Below the pieces are notes generated by a model that was not told where the DNA came from, did no database searches, and saw only the letters and a list, made by a program, of their open reading frames with translations. This document shows, in pieces, positions 10,009 through 20,401 of a stretch of 64,000 bases of DNA. The translations under genes were made by a program, and so were the position numbers. Source of the stretch: Ehrlichia ruminantium str. Welgevonden (GTDB lineage: Bacteria > Pseudomonadota > Alphaproteobacteria > Rickettsiales > Anaplasmataceae); contig NC_005295.2 of assembly GCF_000026005.1 (NCBI RefSeq), forward strand, positions 1,294,655 through 1,358,654. Reading direction: 5' to 3'. How positions within the stretch are numbered: position 1 is the stretch's first letter; each line of letters opens with the position of its first letter.

Positions 10009-11334
10009 CTATCTAGAATAACCAAGCCTACGAATGATTTCTGCTCTACCAAGTATAGGAAGTAATTTTGCAAGTTCTGGACCAGTAGATATTCCAGTCA
10101 AAGCTAATCTTAAAGGAATAAATATATCTTTCGATTTACGATCAGTCTTTTCTTTTATATTAGCTACCCATGTTTTCCAAGTATCTTGATTGATTTCTCC
10201 ATTAGGAAATACACTTAAAGCCATTTTAATAAAATCTTGATCAGATTCATTAATCACTGGTACAGTAGTTTGTCCGCAAATTCTTATCCATTCTTTAATA
10301 TCAGAAAACTTTTGCACATTTCCAGAAACAAAATCCCATAAATCTGGAGAAGTTATATTTAACTCACTTAATCTAAGTTTAACATCTGAAAAAGACATCT
10401 TATGTAATACTTTAGGGTTCAGTTTTATTACATCATCTATATTAAACTGAGTAGGAGCTTGATTAAACTTTGTAATATCAAAAGTATATATTAAATCCTG
10501 AATTTTTGTATGAACAACTATTGGATCAGAAGTTCCTATCTTGGCAAAATAACTATTAATAGCCATAGGCTCTAATTCATAAAATTGCATATCTTTAATA
10601 CTAAAACCACCAACCCTTTTCGAGATTTTATTATCATCACAATATAAAAGAGATAAATGTGAAAACGTAGGCACGCTAGCTTTTAGAGCATTAAACATTT
10701 GTATCTGAATTGCAGTATTACTTATATGATCTTCTCCACGAACAATATGAGTTATATCAAAATCTATATCATCTATTACAGATGGCAACATATAAGTATA
10801 GGTACCATCTGCTCTTTTAACAATTGGATCGCTAATATTTGCCGCATTAAACGATACCTTTCCTCGTATCTCATCATCCCAACTTATTAACTGACTTTGA
10901 TCAATCTTAAACCTAAAATAGACATCTCGCTCAGAATATTTATTTTTTTCATCCTGCGTAAGTTTGAGTGCACTCCTGTCATAAATAGGTGGCAATCCTA
11001 ATTTTAACTGCATTTTCCTTTTAAAATCCAACTCCTCTTTACTCTCATAGCAAGGATATATTAATTCTTCCTTCAATAGGTAATTAAATATTTCATCATA
11101 ACGATCAAATCTAGACGACTGTCTCACATCAAAATCCCAATCCATCTGTAACCACTTAAGGTCATTAGCGATTTCATTCCTATAATCATCTTTAGATCTT
11201 TGAAGATCAGTATCATCAAATCTAAGTAAGAACCTACCTTGTTTACTACGAGTATATAACCAACATATCAAAGCAGTTCTAACGTTCCCCACATGAAGAT
11301 AACCTGTAGGACTTGGAGCAAAACGCGTCATCAT
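10009..11334 (-). CDS. gltX: Glutamyl-tRNA synthetase (one of the Rickettsiales GltX types)
   Basis: A class I aminoacyl-tRNA synthetase of 441 aa that attaches glutamate to tRNA. The HIGH-type motif is in RFAPSPTGYLHVGNVRTAL at the N-terminus, and the KMSKS-type motif appears as KISKRVGG in the middle. Length is close to other short bacterial GltX proteins. The frame opens at a TTG (11340), but AAAGGA at 11343-11348 is about 8 nt from the ATG at 11334, which I take as the start. Rickettsiales usually carry two GltX paralogues and lack GlnRS, making Gln-tRNA with GatCAB; gatC is in this window. Whether this copy charges tRNA-Glu, tRNA-Gln or both cannot be read here. Confidence 0.93.
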   Translation of the reverse strand: MMTRFAPSPTGYLHVGNVRTALICWLYTRSKQGRFLLRFDDTDLQRSKDDYRNEIANDLKWLQMDWDFDVRQSSRFDRYDEIFNYLLKEELIYPCYESKEELDFKRKMQLKLGLPPIYDRSALKLTQDEKNKYSERDVYFRFKIDQSQLISWDDEIRGKVSFNAANISDPIVKRADGTYTYMLPSVIDDIDFDITHIVRGEDHISNTAIQIQMFNALKASVPTFSHLSLLYCDDNKISKRVGGFSIKDMQFYELEPMAINSYFAKIGTSDPIVVHTKIQDLIYTFDITKFNQAPTQFNIDDVIKLNPKVLHKMSFSDVKLRLSELNITSPDLWDFVSGNVQKFSDIKEWIRICGQTTVPVINESDQDFIKMALSVFPNGEINQDTWKTWVANIKEKTDRKSKDIFIPLRLALTGISTGPELAKLLPILGRAEIIRRLGYSR

Positions 11335-12442
11335 AATCAAGATCCTTTAAAAAAACCTATTATTTGCTACATTAAGAATTATTTTCAAGTAACATCAGCC
11401 CATAACCACAGCATAAAACAACATATATTTAATACAATAAATTTATAACACATATTATATAATAACGATAACCCACTTAACCTGTATAATCACAAATAAT
11501 ACTATACAAACACTTTTCAACTAGCTATCAAACATTAGTTCTTAATTTCACAATTTTATCAGGTGAGTATGTTATAATAATACTAACCAGTATTAAATAA
11601 ACATTACACAATACATCTAACTAAAATACAATACAAAAAACACTTCTTTAAACTACTATCCAAGTATTAACACAAAGTACAATAATATCTATATTTCTGC
11701 TTTTATACAGAGAAACTTCAACATCATAATTATTTATGTTATAGAATAATTTTGAAACAATATATACTTAGACTATATACCATACTATCTAATTCTACTT
11801 ATTTCAATTAATTACACTATGTAGCATAATATATACCTGAAATAAAATAACCATATAAAAAAAGCTTTTCCAACTTTTCACACAAATACTAGCTAAAAAT
11901 ACAACAACTTTATCTAAAATGAGCATACTACGTAATATAACTTTAATACTGAGTAACACTATAAACTACTTTCACACATATAAAATTAGATATAACTAGT
12001 AAATAATCATACTTACAAATATTTCTAATTCACCATATTACGCAATACAACAATTAACTTACACAACTAGCATAATAATGATTTATATAGTTTCTTAAGT
12101 TTTAGATTATTATCAATAGGAATTTTAGTGCTTAAATAATATACATAAAGATTTTAAAAAATCTTGTAAACCTGTCCTATTAAAAAAAATAACTGACAAT
12201 AAAAAGATTCCTTTTAAATTTTATAATAACATTCACTGAATCACTTAGGTATGAAATATGCTATACAACTTACTCATAATTTAATATATCACTTCTACAC
12301 ATTTATATATTACTTGACACAAGAAAGTATATATACTGATTTCAATTATATCGCTATATAAAAAAGACATTATACTTTTTATTTACTAAAGACTATTTTA
12401 ATTATATCATTAGGCCATAAACAGTAAATACATACTTACACT
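11335..12442. other. 1.1-kb gap with no visible feature
   Basis: AT-rich DNA upstream of gltX and of the DUF2628-like gene. All frames are closed by frequent stops; I see no RNA gene or repeat. Confidence 0.55.
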
Positions 12443-12805
12443 ATGCACTCCTTTATAATATATAAACACCCAAAGAAGGATTCTTTAATTTTCGTTCAAG
12501 ATGGGTTTTCATTAATGACATTTATGTTCACAATTTTTTTTACTCTCTACAATAGGTTATGGTTGATGTCATTAATGTCACTTTTTATATTCACTGGAAC
12601 ATGTACCATGTATTCTTACTTACATTGCATTAATTTCCCTACCTACTTACTCCTTAACTTAACATACATTCTCTACATGGCTATATCTTATTCTAGTTGG
12701 TACTGTACAAAGTTAAAAAGAATGGGATATAAAATATATAATGTTATATTTGCAGAAAACCTGATTGCCGCAAAGTTAAAACTACAAGATAGGGGTTTTT
12801 TCTAA
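12443..12805 (+). CDS. Small membrane protein, DUF2628-like
   Basis: A 120-aa protein with a short polar opening (SFIIYKHPKKDSLIFVQDGF), three or four hydrophobic segments, and a short cytoplasmic-looking tail ending KLKLQDRGFF. The order resembles DUF2628 proteins of Rickettsiales, integral membrane proteins of unknown function, whose N-terminus also has the form Y-x-H-P then DGFS. The family link is from memory and moderate. No neighbour in the same orientation suggests a pathway. The last 140 bp of the gene and its downstream DNA are repeated, in decayed form, three more times to about 13350. Confidence 0.6.
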   Translation: MHSFIIYKHPKKDSLIFVQDGFSLMTFMFTIFFTLYNRLWLMSLMSLFIFTGTCTMYSYLHCINFPTYLLLNLTYILYMAISYSSWYCTKLKRMGYKIYNVIFAENLIAAKLKLQDRGFF

Positions 12806-12904
12806 ATTACTATTTGATTTTTTTAATTATTACAAATTGCTTTAGTTTTTTTATCTATCTCCTACTAATTTAGTACACATCTTTACCTTTATATATGGTT
12901 ATAT

Positions 12905-13350
12905 CGTAATGCTATAGCTGTTTACATAAATCAAAAAAATGAATCTAGTAACATATGTGATTTGTACAGAATCAAATTGTAATAAAATTAATATACGATA
13001 GAAACTTGTTTTAAATTGCTGTTTAATTTTCAACTATTACAAATTTCTTTATTTATCTACTTTAATCCATACATTTCTTATTAGACTATGGTTATCTACA
13101 CAAAATTAAAAAGATATGGTATAAGCTACGTTATATTTATAAAAACCTGATTGCTGAAAAGTCAAGTATACAGTATAGAGGCTTTTCTAACCTACTGTTT
13201 CATTATAGTCATTATAATGATTTTAGGCTTTTTATTTATGCTAGCATAAGTATAAACTATATATAGTTATGTTATAGGTAATACTGAACAGAATAAAAAG
13301 GACAAAATATATAAGATATGCAATATTATACTTGCAAGTATCACATTTTT
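12905..13350 (+). pseudogene. Three decayed tandem copies of the DUF2628-like gene tail
   Basis: The gene's 3' text (TGTACAAAGTTAAAAAGAAT through AAAACCTGATTGCCG and the run after the stop) recurs degenerately near 12905-13050, clearly at 13085-13230 (ACAAAATTAAAAAGATATGG, AAAACCTGATTGCTG), and partly at 13265-13350. Spacing is roughly 180-210 bp. Stops and frameshifts break all of them, so they are remnants. The text just after the stop (ATTACTATTTGAT-like, ATTACAAATT) is repeated with them, showing that the unit spanned the gene end and its flank. Confidence 0.75.
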
Positions 13351-13406
13351 ATAAAATTAACATATAAATATTAGGATGTTTTTAACCCACCTAATCTTTA
13401 TGGCTA

Positions 13407-14192
13407 TTAATTTGAATTATTACACCAAAAAGGTGTATCTATCAATGGTGTACTTGATACTGCAAAATTTCTCTTAGGTATAATACCAGAATTATAAGCT
13501 ATATACCCTGCTTCTACAGCATGTCTAAAGGCACGCGACATATCTTGTGGTACAAGAGATTTTGCAATAGCAGTATTAACAAGCACAGCATCAAAGCCAT
13601 ATTCCATTACCATAGTAGCGTCTGATGGCCTACCTATACCAGAATCCACTATAAGAGTGATATCTTGAAATCTATTTCTTAATAATTTTAAATTATACAT
13701 ATTTAGTATACCGTGTCCAGACCCTATAGGTGAAGCACCTGGCATAAGAATACGACATCCATAATCTATCAATTTTTTACATACTACCACATCATCTGTG
13801 CAATATGGAAAAACCTCAAACCCCTGACTTATTAATTCTTTTACTGCTTCACACAACAATACCAAATCTGGATATAACGTGTATTCATCACCTACAACCT
13901 CTACCTTAATCCATTTAGTGTCAAAAATTTCTCTTGCCATCTGAGACATAAGCACAACATCATTTACTGTAGAACACCCAGCAGTATTAGGTAAAATATG
14001 ACATCCGCTTTTTTTTATGATATCCCAAAAGTCATTACCACCATTCTGAGATGGCATTTGTCGTGACAAAGACACTGTTATTACTTCAGTCCCAGAAGAC
14101 TTAATAGATTGACATAAAATATTAGGAGATGGATACATTGCAGAACCCAATAACAACCTACTCCTTAATAAAGTTCCATATAAATTCAACAT
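13407..14192 (-). CDS. thiG: Thiazole synthase ThiG
   Basis: A 261-aa TIM-barrel enzyme that builds the thiazole phosphate of thiamine from deoxyxylulose phosphate, dehydroglycine and the sulfur carried by ThiS. Recognisable parts are SRLLLGSAMYPSP near the start, SGTEVITVSLSR, the segment WIKVEVVGD containing the lysine that forms the Schiff base, the phosphate-binding end MPGASPIGSGHG, and VDSGIGRPSDATMVMEYGFD. Length is typical. It lies downstream of thiS on the same strand, 232 bp away, so the pair may be one transcript. Other thiamine genes are not in the window. Confidence 0.95.
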   Translation of the reverse strand: MLNLYGTLLRSRLLLGSAMYPSPNILCQSIKSSGTEVITVSLSRQMPSQNGGNDFWDIIKKSGCHILPNTAGCSTVNDVVLMSQMAREIFDTKWIKVEVVGDEYTLYPDLVLLCEAVKELISQGFEVFPYCTDDVVVCKKLIDYGCRILMPGASPIGSGHGILNMYNLKLLRNRFQDITLIVDSGIGRPSDATMVMEYGFDAVLVNTAIAKSLVPQDMSRAFRHAVEAGYIAYNSGIIPKRNFAVSSTPLIDTPFWCNNSN

Positions 14193-14424
14193 ATCTTTTC
14201 CTTATTCTGTAACACTGATTACCAATACAGACACATTGTGTTATAATTTTACCACCTTCATTAGCACAGATTACGGAACGCAGAATCTAATATCTTTTTT
14301 TCATATATTCCACCATGTATCTGAAAACTTACACAGTTATATACTATTATAACAAACATAAATTTTATACCTAAAAACTAATTACCTATGTTGAGATATT
14401 ATATAAATATAAAATATCAAATGC

Positions 14425-14649
14425 TTACCCACCTTGCATAGGATAAACTATATCTACAATATCACCACTACTTAGGTAAGTACTGCTATATTGACTACGA
14501 ACTATTAATGTCTTATTTACTGCAACAGCAAACGGAATGTTACTATCATAACCACATAGGTTTAATATATCACATAATGTTAGTTCACTTTTAAACGATC
14601 TTTCCTCTTTATTAACTATAATAGTAATCAATACCTTACCCCATACCAA
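14425..14649 (-). CDS. thiS: Sulfur carrier protein ThiS
   Basis: A 74-aa ubiquitin-fold protein with the required C-terminal Gly-Gly (DIVDIVYPMQGG). The terminal glycine is thiocarboxylated and delivers sulfur to ThiG for thiazole synthesis. The usual family start resembles ITIIVNKEE, which begins at residue 8 here. The ATG at 14649 has no clear ribosome-binding site, whereas GGTAAGG lies just before TTG/ATT codons at 14631-14626, so the true start may be a few codons further in. It is followed by thiG on the same strand. Confidence 0.88.
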   Translation of the reverse strand: MVWGKVLITIIVNKEERSFKSELTLCDILNLCGYDSNIPFAVAVNKTLIVRSQYSSTYLSSGDIVDIVYPMQGG

Positions 14650-14921
14650 CTATATACACAAAATCTACTCTTATAAAAAAAATGACTAAAATATACTTAC
14701 AATCATATTATTCTATAAATTTATATTTATACATACAATTTTATAGTCTAGTTTATATACAACAACACATTTTATATAATATTTTAATATTTATAAATTT
14801 ATACAAAAAATTATTTAAAATACTTAATAATATATTAATTTTATGTTAGAATGGAAAAAGTCTCTGTAAGGAAATTAGTTTATATTATAACATAACTCGT
14901 GATAAATTTAGTATTATAATA

Positions 14922-16328
14922 ATGCATATTAACTCTTATACAACACACAGTTTTCTGCTAAACACAAAATTTAAGCAGCAATTATCACATACATCCCATA
15001 AAACATTATTACCATTCTTAATATTAATTTCACAAACTTGTAAACCCCCTATTGAGCAAGAATACTCCCGCTATTATCATTTAATACAACATTATACTCA
15101 TGTGTTATATAATAAGATACAAAGTACAGAAAATATAGAACAGTCTGTATCACTATTACGACTCTGGTATCAAGACCTAATATACCAAGTTATAGGAAAC
15201 AGGGTACTACTTCCCAGTGAACAACACATTATTGATAAAATATTAAATAACACACTAGACAAAATGCTTATACAAGCAAAACCAAATAATAAACTTTCTC
15301 ATACTTGTTTAAAACGCGATATCTATATAAAATTTACAGAAAAATTATGTAAAGCAGATATTAGACCAGAATTGAAAAAATTATTTAAAAATACAATAAA
15401 AAATACTTATGATATAACCCATCATACAATAAATACAATGAAGATTATTAGCACGGTTATACAAAATCATGATATCTCTTTATTACTAGCATTCTATGGA
15501 GTTAGTAAAAGAACTAATAATACAACCGTATACCCTAGTACACCAATGTCCTATGAATTAAAAAAAATATACGGAGACATAATGCAAGCAGACCCAATAG
15601 ATACACAATCTGCTCTAAAATTATTCCCAGACAAACACACTGCTCATACAATACACAAAAAACTTAAAACGGCAAGTACTAAGGTAAATCTTGAGTACAA
15701 TAAGGTATACAAATTCATACTATATCAATATCCATGGTATTCTATTATCAATAAAATCAAACAGATCATAATTACTATTACTGTAATACCAAGATTACGT
15801 GAAGAAATGCATATATTAAAACATCTAAGGTCTACATTTATAAAAAGTATAGCTTATGGAGATACTGCTCCTTTTTTTGAAAAATTAGCAAATACCAGAA
15901 ATACTTCAACAACATTTAGGAAACACAATACCACTACACAATTAATAGAGGAGCTTAGAAAGCTGGAAACATCTACAGATAATAAAACTGTTACTACTCA
16001 AGATTTTATTACACACATGAAAAAATATGCTATTCGTCCATCTAAAACAACAATAACAGAACAACTACCTTTAGAATTACAGATTAACCCACAAAATAAC
16101 CAAACCCATAAAAAACCAAATATACTATCTAAAACAAAAAATATGATAGGCAAGAGTAAACATTTTTTAAAAAGAACTGGTACAGTATTAACAAAAAAAA
16201 TGAAAAAAGTAGTGCCAAGTAATAGAAAAAAGTATAAAAAAGTACCACCACATCTGACTTCTATTGAAACAATATCTGAATATTCTACTGAACCATGCTT
16301 GTTGACAAATAATATGAAACTTGATTAG
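14922..16328 (+). CDS. 468-aa orphan protein with a strongly basic C-terminal part
   Basis: A long, complete frame that I do not recognise. It has no signal peptide and no clear membrane span apart from one weak hydrophobic patch (IIITITVIP, about residue 285). The body looks helical and rich in Lys, Asn, Thr and His. Residues from about 395 to 450 are highly basic (SKTKNMIGKSKHFLKRTG, then KKMKKVVPSNRKKYKKVPP), followed by a short acidic and serine-rich tail. That layout is compatible with a secreted type IV effector or a nucleic-acid-binding protein, but this is inference only. The length of the open frame in such AT-rich DNA makes it very likely to be coding. It stands alone. Confidence 0.75.
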   Translation: MHINSYTTHSFLLNTKFKQQLSHTSHKTLLPFLILISQTCKPPIEQEYSRYYHLIQHYTHVLYNKIQSTENIEQSVSLLRLWYQDLIYQVIGNRVLLPSEQHIIDKILNNTLDKMLIQAKPNNKLSHTCLKRDIYIKFTEKLCKADIRPELKKLFKNTIKNTYDITHHTINTMKIISTVIQNHDISLLLAFYGVSKRTNNTTVYPSTPMSYELKKIYGDIMQADPIDTQSALKLFPDKHTAHTIHKKLKTASTKVNLEYNKVYKFILYQYPWYSIINKIKQIIITITVIPRLREEMHILKHLRSTFIKSIAYGDTAPFFEKLANTRNTSTTFRKHNTTTQLIEELRKLETSTDNKTVTTQDFITHMKKYAIRPSKTTITEQLPLELQINPQNNQTHKKPNILSKTKNMIGKSKHFLKRTGTVLTKKMKKVVPSNRKKYKKVPPHLTSIETISEYSTEPCLLTNNMKLD

Positions 16329-17170
16329 CTAATACAATTATATCAACTGGTATATTACCTCTATACCAAAAATACCCAGTCTCAACTCAAATGTCTTGTT
16401 CTTTCAACAATAAAACTAAACAACATAGCCTATATAAGTTTTATCAGTTTACGTAGTTATATGTTGAAATATATTCGTAACAAAATAATCACTAATACTC
16501 AAGACAAGATTAAAATAATAACACAATACAGAAAATTGTATTTACATAATTTTTGATCTATTACATTACCTGAAAGTAATATTCTTATATTATTTCTCTA
16601 ACACTTAATTAAAGTATTATTAATATTGAAATAGCAACTGTGTATTATCAAGTACATTTGGTATTATATTAATGCGTCATATTGTCTATGATTTATTAAT
16701 ATTACATATTCCACACAATAATGATCTCAACACAAAACCTAGTTTATATAGAATAGAGTAAAAGTAAATACACATATTTTTTGAAGACAAATATAATCCA
16801 TTATTTACTCAAACAACTCATTAATACCATACTATCACATTTCCATATACTATAACAAAACATAAAGTTCTCAGAATTTCAATAAAAATTAATATATATT
16901 ATTAAAAGTACATACAAACTACTTCTTGATTAAATGATATTATATTCAAATTAATTAATCATATCACTCAATACTGTACATGATTTTAAATATTATTAAA
17001 TTTATAACTAGTAAAGAAATAGTAACTACTATAACTTCTAAGTTCTAGATAATTAAATATATGTTTTTAATATTTACAAAATCACCTATCAATACTACAA
17101 GTTGAGCTCAGTTAAATTAAATAAAAATTCTAATAACCAAATCAGTATAAAAAAATCATATATTACTCAA
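16329..17170. other. Gap containing one member of a dispersed repeat
   Basis: No gene is visible. From about 16978 the text (TTTATAACTAGTaaag, TCTAGATAATTA, AGTTAAATTAAATAAAAATT) matches 19760-19930 in the same orientation, 2.8 kb further on, with many substitutions. Confidence 0.5.
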
Positions 17171-17270
17171 TATACAAAACTTATACATATTACAGATCTG
17201 TTCGTTCATGTAACAGACCTATTAATATTACAATAACACTACTACAGTACTAAATTATACACCAGCTGCT
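16978..17270. repeat. Dispersed direct repeat, copy 1 (pair at about 19760-20050)
   Basis: A diverged copy of the segment on the other side of the nfu/J-protein pair. Shared words in the same order include TTTATAACTAGT, TAGATAATTA, an AGTTAA-TTAA-TAAAAATT-like run, TACTCAATATAC (CTCAATACAC in the partner) and ATTAATATTA near the end. Confidence 0.55.
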
Positions 17271-17800
17271 AATATGTGATATTGTGTATCCCAAGCTTAT
17301 TGTCTTAAAATTTGAACTACAGTATTATGGTGAGGTTTCCTAAGTGTTGATTGAATCTTTTGTGTTAATTTATCTTCTGTACCAAGACATAATACATATT
17401 GTACAGTAGATCTGTACAATACCGATTAATATTATAAATTCAATTCGTAATAGTATTAAGTTACATACAAACTGATAGCATGATATTGTTCATTTTAAGT
17501 CTATTGCCTTAAAATTTGAATTACACCATTATCATGATTCAGTTTTCACTAAACTCTTTGTTATTAATTTAACATACTTTATCAACATATAATATTTATA
17601 AGTACACTAACCCTTTCTATGTAACAGTAACTTATTAATATCACTTCAATCATAACAGTGTTAGGTTATGTATCATAAACAGCACTATAATCTAGTTTGA
17701 GCTTATTGTACTAGAGCTTAACCTACAGCATTTATTATAAATACCTACCAGTTTTATTACTAAACTTTTGTATTAATTTACCTTCTTTTCTTAATCTAGA
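17200..17800. repeat. Degenerate triplication of a unit of about 200 bp
   Basis: Three successive stretches share the order: ATTAATATTA-type word, then GTCTTAAAATTTGAACTACA-type word (17301, 17506; weaker near 17713), then a GTTAATTTATC-type word (17364, 17562, 17773). They are strongly diverged. On the minus strand the first copy still contains an open coding-like stretch, listed separately. Confidence 0.6.
17297..17425 (-). pseudogene. Unidentified C-terminal coding remnant inside the triplication
   Basis: The minus strand is open for 42 codons and ends in TAA. It reads RSTVQYVLCLGTEDKLTQKI and then QSTLRKPHHNTVVQILRQ, a protein-like composition. The other two units of the triplication carry the same text with stops and frameshifts. 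There is no start codon at its head. I interpret it as the last part of a decayed gene, parent unknown. Confidence 0.4.
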
Positions 17801-18257
17801 TAAACATGACTACTTTAAATCAAATAACCTAAAAAAGACTATATTACTCTCAATATTATATATAACTATATTAAATATTACAGAGATGTAATATTACTAA
17901 AATATTATGACAACACAGAACCTTATTATTGAGGTAGTATTAATAAAAAAATCTACAGCAATATCACACATTAAATTTTCATATTATCTAAGAACTCAAT
18001 ATAAATAACAACCAATGCTACAACACTTAATAGTATCACTTCCAATAAACAGTACTGAATATAGTTTTATTACTACAAAAATAGTTGGAAATTAATTATA
18101 AAATTTTCTCACATTAGTTAGGACAATCTTACACTTTAAATAAGTACTAATAAAAACCATACTTTCAGTTATAATACACCGCAACTGCCCAAGTAACTCA
18201 ACAAGAAGATCTCCAATGATATAATTACATATCAATAAACAACATACTTAATTATGT
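17801..18257. other. Gap downstream of nfu, no visible feature
   Basis: AT-rich DNA between the degenerate triplication and the nfu stop codon. Nothing coding-like or structured is visible. Confidence 0.5.
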
Positions 18258-18815
18258 TTATACACTTTCAACACTTTGTATATCTGGTAGATAATAAGTC
18301 AGCATGTTATATATACCTTCTTTTAAAGTAATAGATGCACTAGGACAACCTGAACATGCTCCCCTTAATTTTACAAATACTATACCATTACTATATCCTT
18401 TAAATTTTATATCCCCTCCATCTTGTGCAACAGCTGGCTTAATATAATCATCTATTAATTCTTTAATCTTGCTAACTATTTCTTCATCTTTTGCATCAAA
18501 AAACTCTTGTAAATCTTCTTCATCATTATTTTCTACAGAATCATTTGGATTAAGTGTTAAGAAATCCATAATTACAGTTAATATTTCTGGCTTTAAAACA
18601 TCCCATTCAATATCACTAGATTTTGTAACTGATATAAAATCACCTCCAAAAAATACACTCACTATATGTTCAATTTCAAAAAGTGCTTTAGCAAAAGGTG
18701 AACTTTCAGCTGTAATACTATCAGTAAATTCACCAATTTTTCCATTATTAACAGGAATTCCTGGCATAAACTTTAGAGTATTAGGATTTGGAGTGTCTTC
18801 AATTTGTATAAACAT
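18258..18815 (-). CDS. NFU-type Fe-S cluster scaffold/carrier protein
   Basis: A 185-aa protein with the mitochondrial/alpha-proteobacterial Nfu layout: an N-terminal Nfu_N domain (IQIEDTPNPNTLKFMPG and on to about residue 90), an acidic linker, then the NifU C-terminal domain. The cluster ligands are the CxxC pair in LRGACSGCPSASITLKEG. It accepts and passes on Fe-S clusters in the cytoplasm. Length is typical. It diverges from the J-domain gene across about 70 bp, so the two promoters must overlap or be very close; both products act in protein or cofactor assembly. Confidence 0.93.
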   Translation of the reverse strand: MFIQIEDTPNPNTLKFMPGIPVNNGKIGEFTDSITAESSPFAKALFEIEHIVSVFFGGDFISVTKSSDIEWDVLKPEILTVIMDFLTLNPNDSVENNDEEDLQEFFDAKDEEIVSKIKELIDDYIKPAVAQDGGDIKFKGYSNGIVFVKLRGACSGCPSASITLKEGIYNMLTYYLPDIQSVESV

Positions 18816-18885
18816 AATAAACCATTTACAAAAAAGTACTTTTACTGATAATATTGGTATACCGTACTTAAATCAAGTCATTTGT

Positions 18886-19248
18886 ATGTGGTTTATTTTC
18901 TTAGTGATATTCTGTATAATAGGCGTTATATTTGTATTGCCAGTTGTTGCACTGTTTATATTTTTCTTATTCAAAAGAAACAGTATTATAAACATGAGTG
19001 AAATTATAACTTCCACTCTAAATCGAGTACTAAATGAAGCAAATACTTACACTAACATTAAAAGTACAGGCAGCAAGCTATCAAGACAGGAAGCACTTGA
19101 AATATTAGGACTACAAAATGGTGTAACTCACGAACAAATTAATGCAGCATACCACAAATTAATGAAATCGATACATCCTGACAGAGGTGGTTCTCCTTAC
19201 CTAGCTCAAAAATTAAATGAAGCTCGTGATACACTACTAAAACAGTAA
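18886..19248 (+). CDS. Membrane-anchored J-domain protein (TIM14/Pam18-like)
   Basis: A 120-aa protein with one N-terminal membrane segment (WFIFLVIFCIIGVIFVLPVV) and a C-terminal J domain containing the essential HPD triad in MKSIHPDRGGSPYLAQKLNE. The order membrane anchor, linker with LSRQEALEILGL, J domain matches the TIM14/DnaJ-like family, which stimulates an Hsp70 at a membrane. The frame is open further upstream (from 18469), but that part is antisense to nfu; the ATG at 18886 gives the natural start. Its stop codon is the left edge of the tandem duplication at 19246. Confidence 0.88.
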   Translation: MWFIFLVIFCIIGVIFVLPVVALFIFFLFKRNSIINMSEIITSTLNRVLNEANTYTNIKSTGSKLSRQEALEILGLQNGVTHEQINAAYHKLMKSIHPDRGGSPYLAQKLNEARDTLLKQ

Positions 19249-19640
19249 TACATACCTATCAAATAACTGTTTTCTACTCTGAGTAAACTACGCAATCTAT
19301 ATATAAATGCTTATATTATAAACTACACTTAAATAAAATTATTTTCTCTAACTAAGTTCCAATGTTAAATAATCATTATTTAGAGATTAGCTAATATATA
19401 CATAGTTATATATAACTAATACAATTCATACATAAGATATAATCAATAATACACACCTACCAAATAACTGTTTTCCACTCTGAGTAAACTACGCAATCTA
19501 TATATAAATGCTCATATTATTAAACTACACTTAAAAGTTATTTTTTCTAATTAAGTTCTAATGTTGGATAATCATTATTTAGATATTACTTAACAGATAC
19601 ACATAACCAAAGCTAACAATTATATAATTTATACATAATA
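19246..19640. repeat. Tandem duplication of about 200 bp starting at the J-protein stop codon
   Basis: CTCTGAGTAAACTACGCAAT and its surroundings occur at about 19277 and again at 19477. The first copy begins with the TAA of the J-domain gene (GTAATACATACCTATCAAAT) and the second with AATAATACACACCTACCAAA. The copies differ by scattered substitutions and one or two small gaps. Confidence 0.85.
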
Positions 19641-20401
19641 CAGTATTGATAAATTAAGTAGTACTACATACAAAACAGCATAGCCATAGTTATATAGCTA
19701 CCAATCGCAATACTCACCTACCAGGAATATAACAAGGATATAGTTTATGTATAAAGAATAACATGATTTCAAATATCATTAATTTATAACTAGTTAAAAA
19801 TATAGTAGTTGCTATAAATTTTTGAGCTTTAGATAATTACTATATGTAATTTTAACAATATCAGCATTACAAATCCATTTCAGGTAAGTTAAGTAAAAAA
19901 TTTCAATCGCAAATTAGCATTAGAACACTGTATATAGCTCAATACACAAACCTATAGCTAATTAAATACATATTCTTGTATAGCAATACTCATTAATATT
20001 AGAACTCCATCATCGTAGTTCTAGATTATATATCAGTTATTAATATTATTTAATCTACAAATTATATAATTCACATATTAAACATAAAATGACAAACTAG
20101 AAGATCTATTACATTCAAAACCATATTAATCAGTATATATAGTTTACCATATTTAAATAATTACTACTTACACATTAAGAATATAATAGAACATAGTTCA
20201 TGTATTACCAAAACTACAAATCATGCAATTCACATATCAAATGACAGAATAGTATGTTTTTTAATCAAGATAACATATTATTACTTAACACAAATTTTAT
20301 AATAAAAAATTTATATAATTTAATTGTTATACATTAATATATCTATAGACAGATATAACTTAAATTACAGGTATATAAAACCATACTTTACTATCGGCTA
20401 A
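19641..20401. other. Gap containing the second member of the dispersed repeat
   Basis: About 19760-20050 matches 16978-17270 in the same direction, so the nfu/J-protein pair is bracketed by related sequences. No gene is visible on either strand. Confidence 0.5.
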
